Part shown: positions 16,500 through 26,182 of the stretch, piece by piece | How positions within the stretch are numbered: the first letter of the stretch is position 1 | Layout: every line of letters begins with the position of its first letter | Assembly: GCA_041920215.1 (NCBI GenBank) | Contig: JAYRSJ010000026.1 | Coordinates: forward strand, 1-58,365 | Direction: 5' to 3' | Source of the DNA: JAYRSJ01 sp041920215 | GTDB taxonomy: Bacteria > Pseudomonadota > Gammaproteobacteria > Burkholderiales > Burkholderiaceae_C | DNA: 58,365 nt | The notes under the pieces: generated by a model | What the model was told of the DNA's origin: nothing | Databases searched by the model: none | Seen by the model: only the letters and a program-made list of their open reading frames with translations | Program-made: the position numbers and the translations under genes

Positions 16500-17789
16500 A
16501 TGGCCAAGCTGCTGTATCTGGTGCATCGCCTGCCCTTCCCGCCCAATAAGGGCGACAAGGTGCGCTCCTACCATCTGCTGAAGCATCTGGCCGCCCGTCA
16601 TCAGGTCTATCTGGGCACCTTCGTCGATGACCCCGATGACCAGCAGTACCTGCCCACCGTGCGCGGGCTGTGTACCGAGCTGCATGCCGTACGCCTGCAC
16701 CCCTCGCGGGCCAGGCTGGCCAGCCTGCGCGGCCTGCTCAGTGGCGAGGCGCTGACCCTGCCTTACTACCGCGACGCCGGCCTGAGCCGCTGGGTGCGAG
16801 AGTTGGTGCGGCGCGAGGCGATCGACGCGGTGGTGGTGTTCTCTTCCTCGATGGCCCAGTATGCGCAGGGGCTGGAGCACCTGCCCCTGCTGGTCGACTT
16901 TGTCGATGTCGATTCGGCCAAGTGGAGCGAGTATGCCGATCAGCATGCCTGGCCACTGTCCTGGCTCTACCGCCGCGAGGGTCGCCGTCTGCTGGACTTC
17001 GAGGCGCGCGTGGCCGAGCGTTCGGCCTGTTCCTTTTTTGTCACCGACAAGGAGACGGCACTCTTCCGGTCGCTGCTGCCCCAGAGCCGGGCACGGCTGG
17101 AGTCGCTGTGCAACGGTGTCGACGCTCAGCTGTTCGCGCCCCAGGCCGACCGGCCCAGCCCCTTCGCGGAGGGCGAGCTGGCGCTGGTCTTCACCGGTGC
17201 TATGGACTACTGGCCCAATATCGACGCGGTGAGCTGGTTTGTGGCCGAGGCCATGCCGCAGCTGCGCTTGCGCTGGCCGGGGCTGCGCTTCTACATCGTT
17301 GGCCGCAGCCCCAGCCCGGCGGTGCAGGCCCTGGCCGGAGACGATGTGGTGGTCACCGGCACCGTCGACGATGTGCGCCCCTTTTTGCAGCATGCCGCGG
17401 CGGTGGTCGCGCCGCTGCGCCTAGCGCGCGGCATCCAGAACAAGATACTCGAGGCGATGGCGATGGCCAGACCGGTGGTGGCAGCCCAGAGCTGCGTCGA
17501 GGCCATCAGCGCGATACCCGGTGTCGAGCTGCTGCCGGCCCAGAGCATGGCCGACTACCTGGCCCAGCTCAACCGCCTGCTGGCCGATCCACGGCTTGCC
17601 CAGACCATGGGGCAGGCCGGCCGCCAGCGGGTGCTGGCCGACTACAGCTGGGAGGCCCATCTGTCGGGCATAGACCGCCATATCGAGCGCCAGATCGAAC
17701 GCCCCGTCGACACCAGCCGCAGCGACGCTGATCTGGCGCGTACCCAAGCCGCCGGCGGTCCGGCAAGCTCGATGACGGAGCCGGCATGA
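16500..17789 (+). CDS. XrtA-system glycosyltransferase, TIGR03087 type (429 aa)
   Basis: GT-B fold, family 4/1-like glycosyltransferase. The N-terminus AKLLYLVHRLPFPPNKGDK is diagnostic of the stp1/TIGR03087 group of XrtA loci. The C-terminal domain has LVFTGAMDYWPNIDAVSWF and the nucleotide-sugar-binding segment IQNKILEAMAMARPVVA (about 312-328). It is a cytoplasmic enzyme adding one sugar to the lipid-linked EPS unit; donor and acceptor are unknown. The C-terminal 30 residues are low complexity. Its stop overlaps the exosortase start by 4 bp. Confidence 0.9.
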   Translation: MAKLLYLVHRLPFPPNKGDKVRSYHLLKHLAARHQVYLGTFVDDPDDQQYLPTVRGLCTELHAVRLHPSRARLASLRGLLSGEALTLPYYRDAGLSRWVRELVRREAIDAVVVFSSSMAQYAQGLEHLPLLVDFVDVDSAKWSEYADQHAWPLSWLYRREGRRLLDFEARVAERSACSFFVTDKETALFRSLLPQSRARLESLCNGVDAQLFAPQADRPSPFAEGELALVFTGAMDYWPNIDAVSWFVAEAMPQLRLRWPGLRFYIVGRSPSPAVQALAGDDVVVTGTVDDVRPFLQHAAAVVAPLRLARGIQNKILEAMAMARPVVAAQSCVEAISAIPGVELLPAQSMADYLAQLNRLLADPRLAQTMGQAGRQRVLADYSWEAHLSGIDRHIERQIERPVDTSRSDADLARTQAAGGPASSMTEPA

Positions 17790-19351
17790 GCAGCAGCACC
17801 CTGGCCGGCACCCCGGCATCGACGCCGGTGGCCCCCGGTTGGCGCGGCCACGGCGTGGCGCTGCTGCTGGTGCTGCTGGCCTTGCTGCTGCTGTACCGCG
17901 ATACCGCCGTGGCCATGGTCGGCATCTGGTATCGCTCGGACACCTTCGCCCATGCTTTTTTGGTGCCTCCGATCGCGTTGTGGCTGATCTGGCGCCAGCG
18001 TGAACGCCTGCTGCGCCTGAGCCCTCGGATCGACCCGCTGTTCGCGCTGCCCATGCTGCTGGCTGGCGGCGCCTGGCTGCTGGGCGAGTTGGTGGCGGTC
18101 AATGCCCTGACGCAGCTGGCGCTGGTGACCCTGCTGGTGGCCGCGGTACCGCTGCTGCTGGGACGCAGGCTGGCCTGGGAGATGGCCTTCCCGCTGGCCT
18201 TCATGTTCTTCTGCGTGCCGATCGGCGAGTTCATGATGCCGACGCTGATGGAAGCGACGGCCGATTTCACCGTGGCGGCCCTGCGTGCGACGGGTGTGCC
18301 TGTCTATCGCGAAGGCCTGCAGTTCGTGATTCCCTCCGGCAACTGGTCGGTGGTCGAGGCCTGCAGCGGCCTGCGCTATCTGATCGCCTCGGCCATGGTC
18401 GGCACCTTGTTCGCCTACCTGAACTACAACAGCCTGCGCCGCCGCCTGGTTTTCATCGCGATTGCCATCGCCTTGCCGCTGCTCGCCAACTGGGTGCGCG
18501 CCTATCTGATCGTGATGCTGGGCCATTTGTCCGGCAACGAGCTGGCTACCGGCGCCGATCATCTGATCTACGGCTGGGTCTTCTTCGGTGCCATCATGCT
18601 GGCCATGTTCATGCTGGGTGCCCGCTGGTCCGAGCCCGAACTCAAGCCGGTGCTGCCCGGCGTGGCCGCGGCGGGCCCGGTTGCTACCTGGCAGGCGCTG
18701 CTCGGCCTGGTCCTCGGGCTGCTTGTCGGCCTGCTGCCGCTGGCAGGGCTTGGCTGGGTCGGGGGCCATGACAGCGACAAGCCGGCGCTGTTGGCGGCGC
18801 CGCAGCTCGCGCCCTGGGAGCGCATCGACGGCGAGCCCTTGCTGAGCCCGCATTTCGAGAAGCCGTCGGCTGAGCTGGCCGGCCAGTACCGCACGAGCCA
18901 GGACGCGCAGACGGTCGGTTTGCACATCGCCTACTACCGTGCGCAAGACTACGAAAGCAAGCTGATCAACTCGCAGAACCAGATCGTGCGCTCCAAGGAC
19001 CCGCAGTGGCACAGGTTGGCATCGGGCAGCGCTACCGTGGCCTTGCAAGGCGCTCCGATCCGTCTGCGCAGTGTCGAACTGCGGGCCGCAGCCGGCCCGG
19101 CTCGGCAGTTGCTGGCCTGGCAGTTCTTCTGGGTGGACGGGCAACTGACCGCCAGCGATGCACGTGCCAAGCTGCTGAACGCCTGGCAACGGATTGCTGG
19201 TCGTGGCGACGATGCGGCTTCCATCATCATTTACACGGTCAAATCACCGGACAATGCGGCCGCGGCGCAAACCACGCTGCAGGGTTTTCTGGAGCGCAAC
19301 TGGCCGGCCATCGCGGCACAGCTGCAAGCGACACAGGCTGCCGGCCGTTGA
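17786..19351 (+). CDS. xrtA: Exosortase A fused to an EpsI-type domain (521 aa)
   Basis: Multi-pass membrane cysteine transpeptidase-like enzyme that recognises PEP-CTERM tails. The catalytic triad is visible as C193 (EACSGLRYL), R238 (NWVRAYLIVML) and H259 (GADHLIYGW), each at or beside a membrane helix. About eight helices occupy residues 22-280. From about 300 to the end is a soluble EpsI (DUF3485) domain, including ERIDGEPLLSP and VELRAAAGPARQLLAWQFFW, facing the periplasm. Fusion of XrtA with EpsI is known in this group. The expected substrate in this window is the protein at 2063-2794. Linkage of cleaved proteins to EPS or another carrier is proposed, not proven. Confidence 0.93.
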   Translation: MSSSTLAGTPASTPVAPGWRGHGVALLLVLLALLLLYRDTAVAMVGIWYRSDTFAHAFLVPPIALWLIWRQRERLLRLSPRIDPLFALPMLLAGGAWLLGELVAVNALTQLALVTLLVAAVPLLLGRRLAWEMAFPLAFMFFCVPIGEFMMPTLMEATADFTVAALRATGVPVYREGLQFVIPSGNWSVVEACSGLRYLIASAMVGTLFAYLNYNSLRRRLVFIAIAIALPLLANWVRAYLIVMLGHLSGNELATGADHLIYGWVFFGAIMLAMFMLGARWSEPELKPVLPGVAAAGPVATWQALLGLVLGLLVGLLPLAGLGWVGGHDSDKPALLAAPQLAPWERIDGEPLLSPHFEKPSAELAGQYRTSQDAQTVGLHIAYYRAQDYESKLINSQNQIVRSKDPQWHRLASGSATVALQGAPIRLRSVELRAAAGPARQLLAWQFFWVDGQLTASDARAKLLNAWQRIAGRGDDAASIIIYTVKSPDNAAAAQTTLQGFLERNWPAIAAQLQATQAAGR

Positions 19352-19396
19352 GTGCCGGGGCAAAAAGACAGACGTTCTAAATCGAAAGGGAATTAG

Positions 19397-20677
19397 ATGA
19401 ACACGGTAGCGGTGATCGGCCTGGGCTATGTGGGCCTGCCTCTGGTGGTGGAGTTCGGCAAGCAGATGCGCACCATCGGCTTCGACATCGCCAAGTCCAA
19501 GGTCGAGGCCTGCAAGCAGGGTACTGATCCCTCGCGCGAACTCAGCGACGCCCAGGTGCAGGAAGCCAAGCACGCGGTCTATACCGACGACCCGGCTCTG
19601 CTGGCCGAGGCTGACATGATCATCGTGGCCGTGCCCACCCCGGTCGACGAAGCGCACATTCCCGACTTCCGTCCGCTGATCGGCTCGTCCACCAGCGTGG
19701 GCCGCCATATGAAGAAGGGCGTGACGGTGATCTATGAATCCACCGTCTATCCCGGCGCCACCGAGGAGGTCTGCATCCCGGTGCTGGAGCGCGAATCCGG
19801 CCTGAAGTGGAAAGAAGACTTCTTCGTCGGCTACAGCCCCGAGCGCATCAATCCCGGCGACAAGGAGCACACGCTCACCAAGATCCTCAAGATCGTCTCG
19901 GGCGACAGCCCGGCGACGCTGGACAAGGTGGCCAAGCTCTACGAGAAGATCATCGTCCCTGGCGTGCATCGCGCCAGCAGCATCAAGGCCGCCGAGGCCG
20001 CCAAGGTGATCGAGAACACCCAGCGTGACCTGAATATCGCGCTGATGAACGAGCTGGCCATCATCTTCGACAAGCTCGGCATTGACACCAGCGAGGTGCT
20101 GGAGGCCGCGGGCACCAAGTGGAACTTCCTGAAGTTCAAGCCGGGCCTGGTCGGCGGCCACTGCATCGGCGTGGATCCCTACTACCTGACCCACAAGGCC
20201 GATATGCTGGGCTACCACCCGCAGGTGATCCTGGCCGGACGGCGCATCAACGACAGCATGGGCAAGTTCATCGCCGAGCAGACCATCAAGCAGATGATCG
20301 CGGCCGGCTGCGCGATCAAGGGGGCCAAGGTCAATGTGCTGGGCCTGACCTTCAAGGAAAACTGCGGCGATCTGCGCAATTCCAAGGTCATCGACATCAT
20401 CAACGAGCTCAAGAGCTATGGCGTCGACGTCCATGTGACCGATCCGCAGGCCGAGGCACCGGAGGCGATGCACGAGTACGGTGTCGATCTGCAGCCCTGG
20501 GCCGAGCTGCCGCAGGCGGATGCGATCGTGGCGGCGGTGGCGCACAAGGAGTTCGCCGCGCTGAGCCCGGCCGATCTGGCCGGCAAGCTGGTCAAGGGCG
20601 GTGCCTTCATCGATGTGAAGGCCGCTTTCGATCAGCAGGCCCTGAGCGCCGCCGGCTACCGCGTCTGGCGTCTGTGA
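19397..20677 (+). CDS. tviB: Nucleotide-sugar 6-dehydrogenase, TviB/VipA type (426 aa)
   Basis: NAD-dependent UDP-sugar dehydrogenase converting UDP-GlcNAc or UDP-GalNAc to the uronic acid, as in Vi antigen synthesis. It has the Rossmann start VAVIGLGYVGLPLVVEFG (4-21), the central helix region KAAEAAKVIENTQRDLNIAL, catalytic C256 in GGHCIGVDPYYL, and GLTFKENCGDLRNSKV in the C-terminal domain. Length is typical. It supplies an acidic amino-sugar precursor, consistent with the amidotransferases encoded nearby acting on a uronate carboxylate. A ribosome-binding site (AAAGGGA) precedes ATG 19397. The exact substrate epimer cannot be told from sequence. Confidence 0.92.
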   Translation: MNTVAVIGLGYVGLPLVVEFGKQMRTIGFDIAKSKVEACKQGTDPSRELSDAQVQEAKHAVYTDDPALLAEADMIIVAVPTPVDEAHIPDFRPLIGSSTSVGRHMKKGVTVIYESTVYPGATEEVCIPVLERESGLKWKEDFFVGYSPERINPGDKEHTLTKILKIVSGDSPATLDKVAKLYEKIIVPGVHRASSIKAAEAAKVIENTQRDLNIALMNELAIIFDKLGIDTSEVLEAAGTKWNFLKFKPGLVGGHCIGVDPYYLTHKADMLGYHPQVILAGRRINDSMGKFIAEQTIKQMIAAGCAIKGAKVNVLGLTFKENCGDLRNSKVIDIINELKSYGVDVHVTDPQAEAPEAMHEYGVDLQPWAELPQADAIVAAVAHKEFAALSPADLAGKLVKGGAFIDVKAAFDQQALSAAGYRVWRL

Positions 20678-20684
20678 TTCTCTG

Positions 20685-21866
20685 ATGCCGCAGGACCACC
20701 GGCCCCTGATCCTCCACGTCGTGTATCGCTTCGATACCGGCGGGCTGGAGAACGGGGTGGTGAACCTGATCAACGAGATGGATCCGCAGGCCTACCGGCA
20801 TGCGGTACTGGCGCTGACCGAGGTCACCGAGTTCAAGCAGCGGGTGCGGCGCAGCGATGTGCAGTTCATCGCCCTGCACAAGCGGCCCGGCCATGGTTTC
20901 TGGCTCTATCCGCAGCTCTACCGGCTGTTCCGTCAGCTGCGGCCGGCCCTGGTGCACACCCGCAATCTGGCCGCGCTGGAGGTGAGCGTGCCGGCCTGGG
21001 CGGCCGGCGTGCCGGCGCGGGTGCATGGCGAGCATGGTCGTGATCTCAGCGATCTGGACGGCAGCAGCCGGCGCCACCAGTGGATGCGCCGCATTTACCG
21101 CCCCTTTGTGCAGCGCTATATCGGCCTGTCCCGCGATCTGGCCGACTATCTGCGCGACAAGGTGGGCATTGCCACCGAGCGCATCAGCCAGATCTATAAC
21201 GGCGTCGATACGCGTCGCTTCTATCCGGCCGCGGGAGGCCGCGGCGCCGTCGATGGCAGCCCCTTCAATGGCGACCCGGCGCTGCTGGTGATAGGCACGG
21301 TGGGGCGCATGCAGGCGGTCAAGGATCAGTTGACGCTGGCGCGCGCCTTCATTGCGCTGCTGCAGCAGCGACCCGATCTGCGCGCGCGGCTGCGGCTGGC
21401 CATCGCCGGTGACGGGCCGCAACGCCTGCCGGTGCAACAGCTGCTGGCGCAACACGGGCTGGCCGAGCTGGCCTGGCTGCCGGGTGAGCGCAAGGACATT
21501 GCAGCTTTTCTGCGCGGCCTCGACATCTTTGTGCTGCCCTCGCTGGCCGAGGGCGTTTCCAATACCTTGCTGGAAGCGATGGCCAGCGGCCTGCCGGTGA
21601 TCGCCACCGCTGTCGGCGGCAATCCTGAGCTGGTCGAGTCCGGCCGCAGCGGCTGGATCGTGCCGGTGTCGGACGCGGCAGCGTTGCAGCAGCGTCTGCA
21701 GTCGCTGGTCGACGCCCCGGAACAGCGCCGGGCCATGGGTGCAGCCGCGCTGGCGGCCGTGGAGCAGCGTTTCGCGCTGCCGGTGATGGTGGCGAGCTAC
21801 CGCCAGGTCTACGACCAGCTGCTGGGCCGCGAGGTCCGGCCGCAAGCGCATTTGATAGAGAGCTGA
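20685..21866 (+). CDS. XrtA-system glycosyltransferase, TIGR03088 type (393 aa)
   Basis: GT-B glycosyltransferase of the stp2/TIGR03088 group. It has the N-terminal HVVYRFDTGGLENGVVNLIN (about 11-30), IYNGVDTRRFYP in the middle and the donor-binding region DIFVLPSLAEGVSNTLLEAM (about 281-300). It adds a sugar to the EPS repeat unit in the cytoplasm; specificity unknown. It lies 7 bp after tviB and 2 bp before the amidotransferase. Confidence 0.9.
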   Translation: MPQDHRPLILHVVYRFDTGGLENGVVNLINEMDPQAYRHAVLALTEVTEFKQRVRRSDVQFIALHKRPGHGFWLYPQLYRLFRQLRPALVHTRNLAALEVSVPAWAAGVPARVHGEHGRDLSDLDGSSRRHQWMRRIYRPFVQRYIGLSRDLADYLRDKVGIATERISQIYNGVDTRRFYPAAGGRGAVDGSPFNGDPALLVIGTVGRMQAVKDQLTLARAFIALLQQRPDLRARLRLAIAGDGPQRLPVQQLLAQHGLAELAWLPGERKDIAAFLRGLDIFVLPSLAEGVSNTLLEAMASGLPVIATAVGGNPELVESGRSGWIVPVSDAAALQQRLQSLVDAPEQRRAMGAAALAAVEQRFALPVMVASYRQVYDQLLGREVRPQAHLIES

Positions 21867-21868
21867 GC

Positions 21869-23827
21869 ATGTGCGGAATCACCGGAATCTTTGACACCCG
21901 CTCGGCCCGCGATGTGGGCCAGCTGCGCCTGCAGCGCATGAACGACTCGCAATGGCACCGTGGACCTGACGAAGGCTCGCTGCATCTGGAACCCGGCCTG
22001 GGCTTCGGCCATCGCCGTCTGTCCATCATCGATATCGCCACCGGCCAGCAGCCGCTGTTCAACGCCGACCGCTCGGTGGCCATCGTCTTTAACGGCGAGA
22101 TCTACAACTACCAGAGCCTGATGGCCGAGCTGCAGGCCCTGGGCTATGTCTTCCAGACCAAGAGCGATACCGAGGTCATCGTCCATGCCTGGGAGGCCTG
22201 GGGAGAGGCCTGCGTGCAGCGTCTGCGCGGCATGTTCGCCTTCGTGATCTGGGACCGCAGCAAGCAGACCCTGTTCATGGCGCGCGACCGCCTGGGCGTC
22301 AAGCCGCTGTATTACGCGCTGCTGGATGACGGCATGCTGTTGTTCGGCTCCGAGCTGAAGTCGCTGCTGGCCTATGACGACGGCCGGGGCGGCATGAAGC
22401 GCGAGCTCGATCCGCTGGCGGTCGAGGAGTATTTCGCGCTCGGCTATGTGGCTGAGCCGCGCTGCATCTTCAAGCAGGCGCGCAAGCTCTCGCCCGGCCA
22501 TTGCCTGAGCCTGCGCCGCGGGCAGCCCGCGGGCGAGCCGCGGGAGTACTGGGATGTGCGCTTCACGCTGGATCGCAAGATCGGTCTCGAGGAGGCTTGC
22601 GCCGAGCTGCGCGAGCGCCTGACCGAGTCGGTGCGGCTGCGCATGATCGCCGAGGTGCCACTGGGGGCCTTCCTGTCCGGCGGTGTCGATTCCAGCGCGG
22701 TGGTGGCGACCATGGCCGGCCTGTCGCAGGGGCCGGTCAACACCTGCTCGATCGGCTTCGACGATCCGGCCTTCAACGAGTCGGAGTTCGCCCGCATCGT
22801 GGCCGAGCAATACCGCACCAACCATCGTCTGGAGATGGTCAAGAGCGACGACTTCGATCTGATCGACCGGCTGGCCCGGCTCTACGACGAGCCCTATGCC
22901 GACAGCTCGGCGATACCGACCTACCGGGTCTGCCAGCTGGCCCGCAAGCATGTGACCGTTGCGCTGTCCGGCGACGGCGGTGACGAGAGCTTCGGTGGCT
23001 ACCGCCGCTACCGCCTGCATTTGATGGAAGAACGCCTGCGCGCCGCCTTGCCCGCCGGGCTGCGCCAGCCCCTGTTCGGCCTCTTGGGCCGGGTCTATCC
23101 CAAGGCCAACTGGGCCCCCCGGGTCTTGCGTGCCAAGACCACCTTCGAGGGGCTGGCGCGCGATTCGGTGCAGGCCTACTTCCACGCGGTGTCCATCATG
23201 CGCGGGCCGATGCGCCAGCAGCTCTTCAGCGCCCGCTTCAAGGCCGAGCTGCAGGGCTACGACGCCCAGCAGGTCTTCGACCGCCACGCGGCGCGCGCCG
23301 GCACCGACGATCCACTGGCGCTGATCCAGTATCTGGACACCAAGACCTATCTGGTCGGCGACATCAACACCAAGGTGGACCGGGCCAGCATGGCTCATTC
23401 GCTGGAGGTGCGCGAGCCGCTGATGGACCATGAGCTGGTCGAGTGGTTGGCCAGCCTGCCTTCGGATCTGAAGGTTCGCGGGCAGGAGGGCAAATATCTG
23501 TTCAAGAAGGCGATGGAGACCCAGCTGCCGCACGACATCCTGTATCGGCCCAAGAAGGGCTTTGCCGTGCCGCTGGCGCGCTGGTTCCGCGGCCCGCTCA
23601 AGACCCGGGTGCGCGAGGCGGTTACCGGCGAGCGGCTGGCCGCCACCGGCTGGTTCAACCCGGCCTATCTGCGCCAGCTGGTCGACAGCCACCAGAGCGG
23701 CGCGATGGACCATAGCGCGCCGCTGTGGACCCTGATGATGTTCGAAGCCTTTTTGCGCCAGGTGGTGGACGGGGAGGGCGGCGCCTCCCTGACCGCTCCG
23801 GCCCCTGAAGCGGTGGCCCTGTCATGA
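21869..23827 (+). CDS. XrtA/PEP-CTERM system glutamine amidotransferase, asparagine synthase-like (652 aa)
   Basis: Two-domain asparagine synthase-type enzyme of the TIGR03108 group. The N-terminal Ntn-type glutaminase is intact with nucleophile C2 (MCGITGIFD) and RGPDEGSLH. The C-terminal synthase domain carries the PP-loop SGGVDSS near residue 270. It should hydrolyse glutamine and transfer ammonia to an adenylated carboxylate. With tviB next to it, amidation of a uronic acid in the EPS is a good candidate reaction (inference). The next gene overlaps by 4 bp. Confidence 0.92.
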   Translation: MCGITGIFDTRSARDVGQLRLQRMNDSQWHRGPDEGSLHLEPGLGFGHRRLSIIDIATGQQPLFNADRSVAIVFNGEIYNYQSLMAELQALGYVFQTKSDTEVIVHAWEAWGEACVQRLRGMFAFVIWDRSKQTLFMARDRLGVKPLYYALLDDGMLLFGSELKSLLAYDDGRGGMKRELDPLAVEEYFALGYVAEPRCIFKQARKLSPGHCLSLRRGQPAGEPREYWDVRFTLDRKIGLEEACAELRERLTESVRLRMIAEVPLGAFLSGGVDSSAVVATMAGLSQGPVNTCSIGFDDPAFNESEFARIVAEQYRTNHRLEMVKSDDFDLIDRLARLYDEPYADSSAIPTYRVCQLARKHVTVALSGDGGDESFGGYRRYRLHLMEERLRAALPAGLRQPLFGLLGRVYPKANWAPRVLRAKTTFEGLARDSVQAYFHAVSIMRGPMRQQLFSARFKAELQGYDAQQVFDRHAARAGTDDPLALIQYLDTKTYLVGDINTKVDRASMAHSLEVREPLMDHELVEWLASLPSDLKVRGQEGKYLFKKAMETQLPHDILYRPKKGFAVPLARWFRGPLKTRVREAVTGERLAATGWFNPAYLRQLVDSHQSGAMDHSAPLWTLMMFEAFLRQVVDGEGGASLTAPAPEAVALS

Positions 23828-25062
23828 GCTTGCGCGTTCTGCATGTGCTGGACCATTCGATCCCGCTGCACAGCGGCTATACCTTCCGCACGCTGTCGCT
23901 GCTGCGCGAGCAGCGCCGGCTCGGTTGGGACACCCAGCACCTGACCAGCCCCAAGCATGCGGCCGGTCTCGGCGACAAGGCCGATGGCGCGCTGGAGCAG
24001 AGCGTCGACGGCTGGCATTTCTACCGCACTCCGGCCGTCAGCGGCGGCCTGCCCGGTCTGGGTCAGTGGCAGCTGATGCAGCAGCTGCAGACCCGGCTGC
24101 AGACGCTGGCGCAGCAGCTGAGGCCGGACATCATCCATGCCCATTCGCCGGTGCTCAATGCGCTGCCAGCGCTGAAGGTCGGGCGGCGTCTGGGCATTCC
24201 GGTGGTCTACGAGGTGCGGGCCTTCTGGGAGGACGCGGCGGTGGACCATGGCACGACCCGTGAGGGCAGCCTGCGCTACCGGCTGACCCGCGCGATGGAG
24301 ACTCATGCGCTGAAGCGTGTGGACCATGTGTTCACCATCTGCGAGGGCCTGCGCAGCGATATCGTCGCGCGCGGCATCGCCGCCGACAAGGTCACGGTGA
24401 TTCCGAATGCGGTCGATATCGAGGGCTTCGAGCCCGGCGGCCAGGCCGATCCGGCCCTCAAGGCCCAGCTGGGGCTGGCCGGCTGCACGGTGCTGGGCTT
24501 CATCGGTTCCTTCTATGCCTATGAAGGCCTGGACCTGCTGCTGAGTGCGCTGCCGGCGCTGTTGCGCGCCCGGCCCGAGCTGCGCGTGCTGCTGGTCGGC
24601 GGCGGGCCGCAGGAGGCCGCGCTGAAGGCCCAGGCCCAGGCCCTGGGCGTGGCCGCGCAGGTGATCTTCACCGGCCGGGTGCCGCATGCCGAGGTCAAGC
24701 GCTACTACGATCTGGTCGATGTGCTGGTCTATCCGCGCCATTCGATGCGCCTAACCGAGCTGGTCACGCCGCTGAAGCCGCTCGAAGCTATGGCCCAGGA
24801 ACGCATCCTGGTGGCCTCGGACGTGGGCGGCCACAAGGAGCTGATACGCGATGGCGAAACCGGCCTGCTGTTCCGTGCCGGCAGCGCCGACAGCCTGGCC
24901 GCCACCGTGCTGCGCCTGCTGGGCGAGCCCGCGCTGTGGCCACGCTTGCGCCAGCAGGGCCGCCGCTTCGTCGAGACGGAGCGCAACTGGCGCGCCTCGG
25001 TGGCACGCTATCCGGCGGTCTACCAGGCCTTGCTGCAGCCGCGCCTGAAGACGGCGGCATGA
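23824..25062 (+). CDS. Exosortase A-associated glycosyltransferase, Daro_2409-like (412 aa)
   Basis: GT-B glycosyltransferase of the TIGR04063-type group. The start SLRVLHVLDHSIPLHSGYTF is characteristic. Next come VYEVRAFWEDAAVDHGTTRE (about 128-147), VIPNAVDIEGF, and the donor site LVTPLKPLEAMAQERILVAS (about 315-334). It acts on the EPS repeat unit in the cytoplasm. ATG 23824 overlaps the preceding stop; the following gene again uses an ATGA overlap. Confidence 0.9.
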   Translation: MSLRVLHVLDHSIPLHSGYTFRTLSLLREQRRLGWDTQHLTSPKHAAGLGDKADGALEQSVDGWHFYRTPAVSGGLPGLGQWQLMQQLQTRLQTLAQQLRPDIIHAHSPVLNALPALKVGRRLGIPVVYEVRAFWEDAAVDHGTTREGSLRYRLTRAMETHALKRVDHVFTICEGLRSDIVARGIAADKVTVIPNAVDIEGFEPGGQADPALKAQLGLAGCTVLGFIGSFYAYEGLDLLLSALPALLRARPELRVLLVGGGPQEAALKAQAQALGVAAQVIFTGRVPHAEVKRYYDLVDVLVYPRHSMRLTELVTPLKPLEAMAQERILVASDVGGHKELIRDGETGLLFRAGSADSLAATVLRLLGEPALWPRLRQQGRRFVETERNWRASVARYPAVYQALLQPRLKTAA

Positions 25063-26180
25063 GCAGCGAGCGCCGCGACAGCTTCGAGGGCCTGGCGATC
25101 GCGCTGGTCGGTCCCCTGCCGCCACCGGCCGGCGGCATGGCCAACCAGACCCGCCAGCTGGCCGAGCTGCTGCGCGCCGCCGGCGCCCAGGTCGAGCTGG
25201 TGCAGACCAACAAGCCCTACCGCCCGGCCTGGGTGGGCCGCGTGCCCATGCTGCGGGCCCTGGCCCGGCTGCTGCCCTATCTGTGGGCCTTGTGGCAGGC
25301 CAGCGGCCGCAGCCGGCTGCTGCATCTGATGGCCAACTCCGGCTGGTCCTGGCATCTGTTCGCCGCGCCGGCGCTGTGGGTGGCGCGGCTGCGGGGCGTG
25401 CCGGTGGTCGTCAACTACCGGGGCGGCGGGGCCGAGCCCTTCATGCGCCGTTCGGCCGGCACGGTCAAGGCCTCGCTGCGGCAGGCCGCCGCGCTGATCG
25501 TGCCCTCGGGCTTTTTGCAGCAGGTGTTCAAGCCCTTCGGCGTGCAGGCCGGCATCGTGCCCAATGTGGTCGATCTGGCGCGCTACCGTCCGCGTGACGC
25601 GGCTCGGGTCCAATCCGGTGAACCCCATCTGATCGTCACCCGCAATCTGGAAGCGATCTACGACAACGCCAGTGCGCTGCGCGCGCTGGCCCTGGTGCGC
25701 CAGCGCCATCCGCGCGCGCGCCTCACCGTGGCCGGCAGCGGGCCCGAGCTGGCGAGTCTGCAGCAGCTGGCGCGCGAGCTGGGCATTGCCGAGGCGGTAC
25801 ATTTCGCCGGGCGGCTGGAGCGCGAGGCCATGGCCGGCCTGTACCGGGACGCGACGCTGATGCTCAATCCCAGCCTGACCGACAACACGCCCAACTCGGT
25901 GCTGGAGGCCCTGGCCAGCGGCGTACCGGTGGTCTCCAGCGATGTCGGCGGCGTGCCGCATCTGGTCAGCCACGAGCGCACCGCCCTGCTGGTGCCGCCG
26001 CGCCAGCCCGAGGCCCTGGCCGCGGCGGTGCTGCGCCTGCTGGAGGATGAAGGCCTGCGGCGCCGGCTTAGCGCGGCCGGGCTGCAGGAGGTGCAGCGCT
26101 ACACCTGGGCGCAGGTGGCACCGCTGCTGGCTCGGGTCTACCACCAGGCCATCGCAGGCAGCTCCGCAAAACCGGTCTGA
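25059..26180 (+). CDS. Family 4-like glycosyltransferase, XrtA-associated (373 aa)
   Basis: GT-B glycosyltransferase. N-terminal ALVGPLPPPAGGMANQTRQL, middle PSGFLQQVFKPFG and VPNVVDLARYRP, and C-terminal donor-binding DNTPNSVLEALASGVPVVSS (about 277-296). The true start is ATG 25059, overlapping the previous stop (ATGA); an upstream in-frame start at 24936 would overlap the previous gene by over 120 bp. It is the fourth glycosyltransferase of the main operon, so with the others it suggests a repeat unit of at least four added sugars, if each adds one. Confidence 0.88.
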   Translation: MSSERRDSFEGLAIALVGPLPPPAGGMANQTRQLAELLRAAGAQVELVQTNKPYRPAWVGRVPMLRALARLLPYLWALWQASGRSRLLHLMANSGWSWHLFAAPALWVARLRGVPVVVNYRGGGAEPFMRRSAGTVKASLRQAAALIVPSGFLQQVFKPFGVQAGIVPNVVDLARYRPRDAARVQSGEPHLIVTRNLEAIYDNASALRALALVRQRHPRARLTVAGSGPELASLQQLARELGIAEAVHFAGRLEREAMAGLYRDATLMLNPSLTDNTPNSVLEALASGVPVVSSDVGGVPHLVSHERTALLVPPRQPEALAAAVLRLLEDEGLRRRLSAAGLQEVQRYTWAQVAPLLARVYHQAIAGSSAKPV

Positions 26181-26182
26181 AC

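Noticed and set aside
17642..19189. Long reverse open frame opposite exosortase A
   Set aside because: Gln/Arg/His-rich shadow with no domain; the forward frame has the full exosortase triad.
21809..23713. Very long open frame on the reverse strand opposite the amidotransferase gene
   Set aside because: It mirrors the codon pattern of the forward gene in high-GC DNA, its protein is low-complexity (Gln/His/Arg/Ala-rich) and it lacks any family features.
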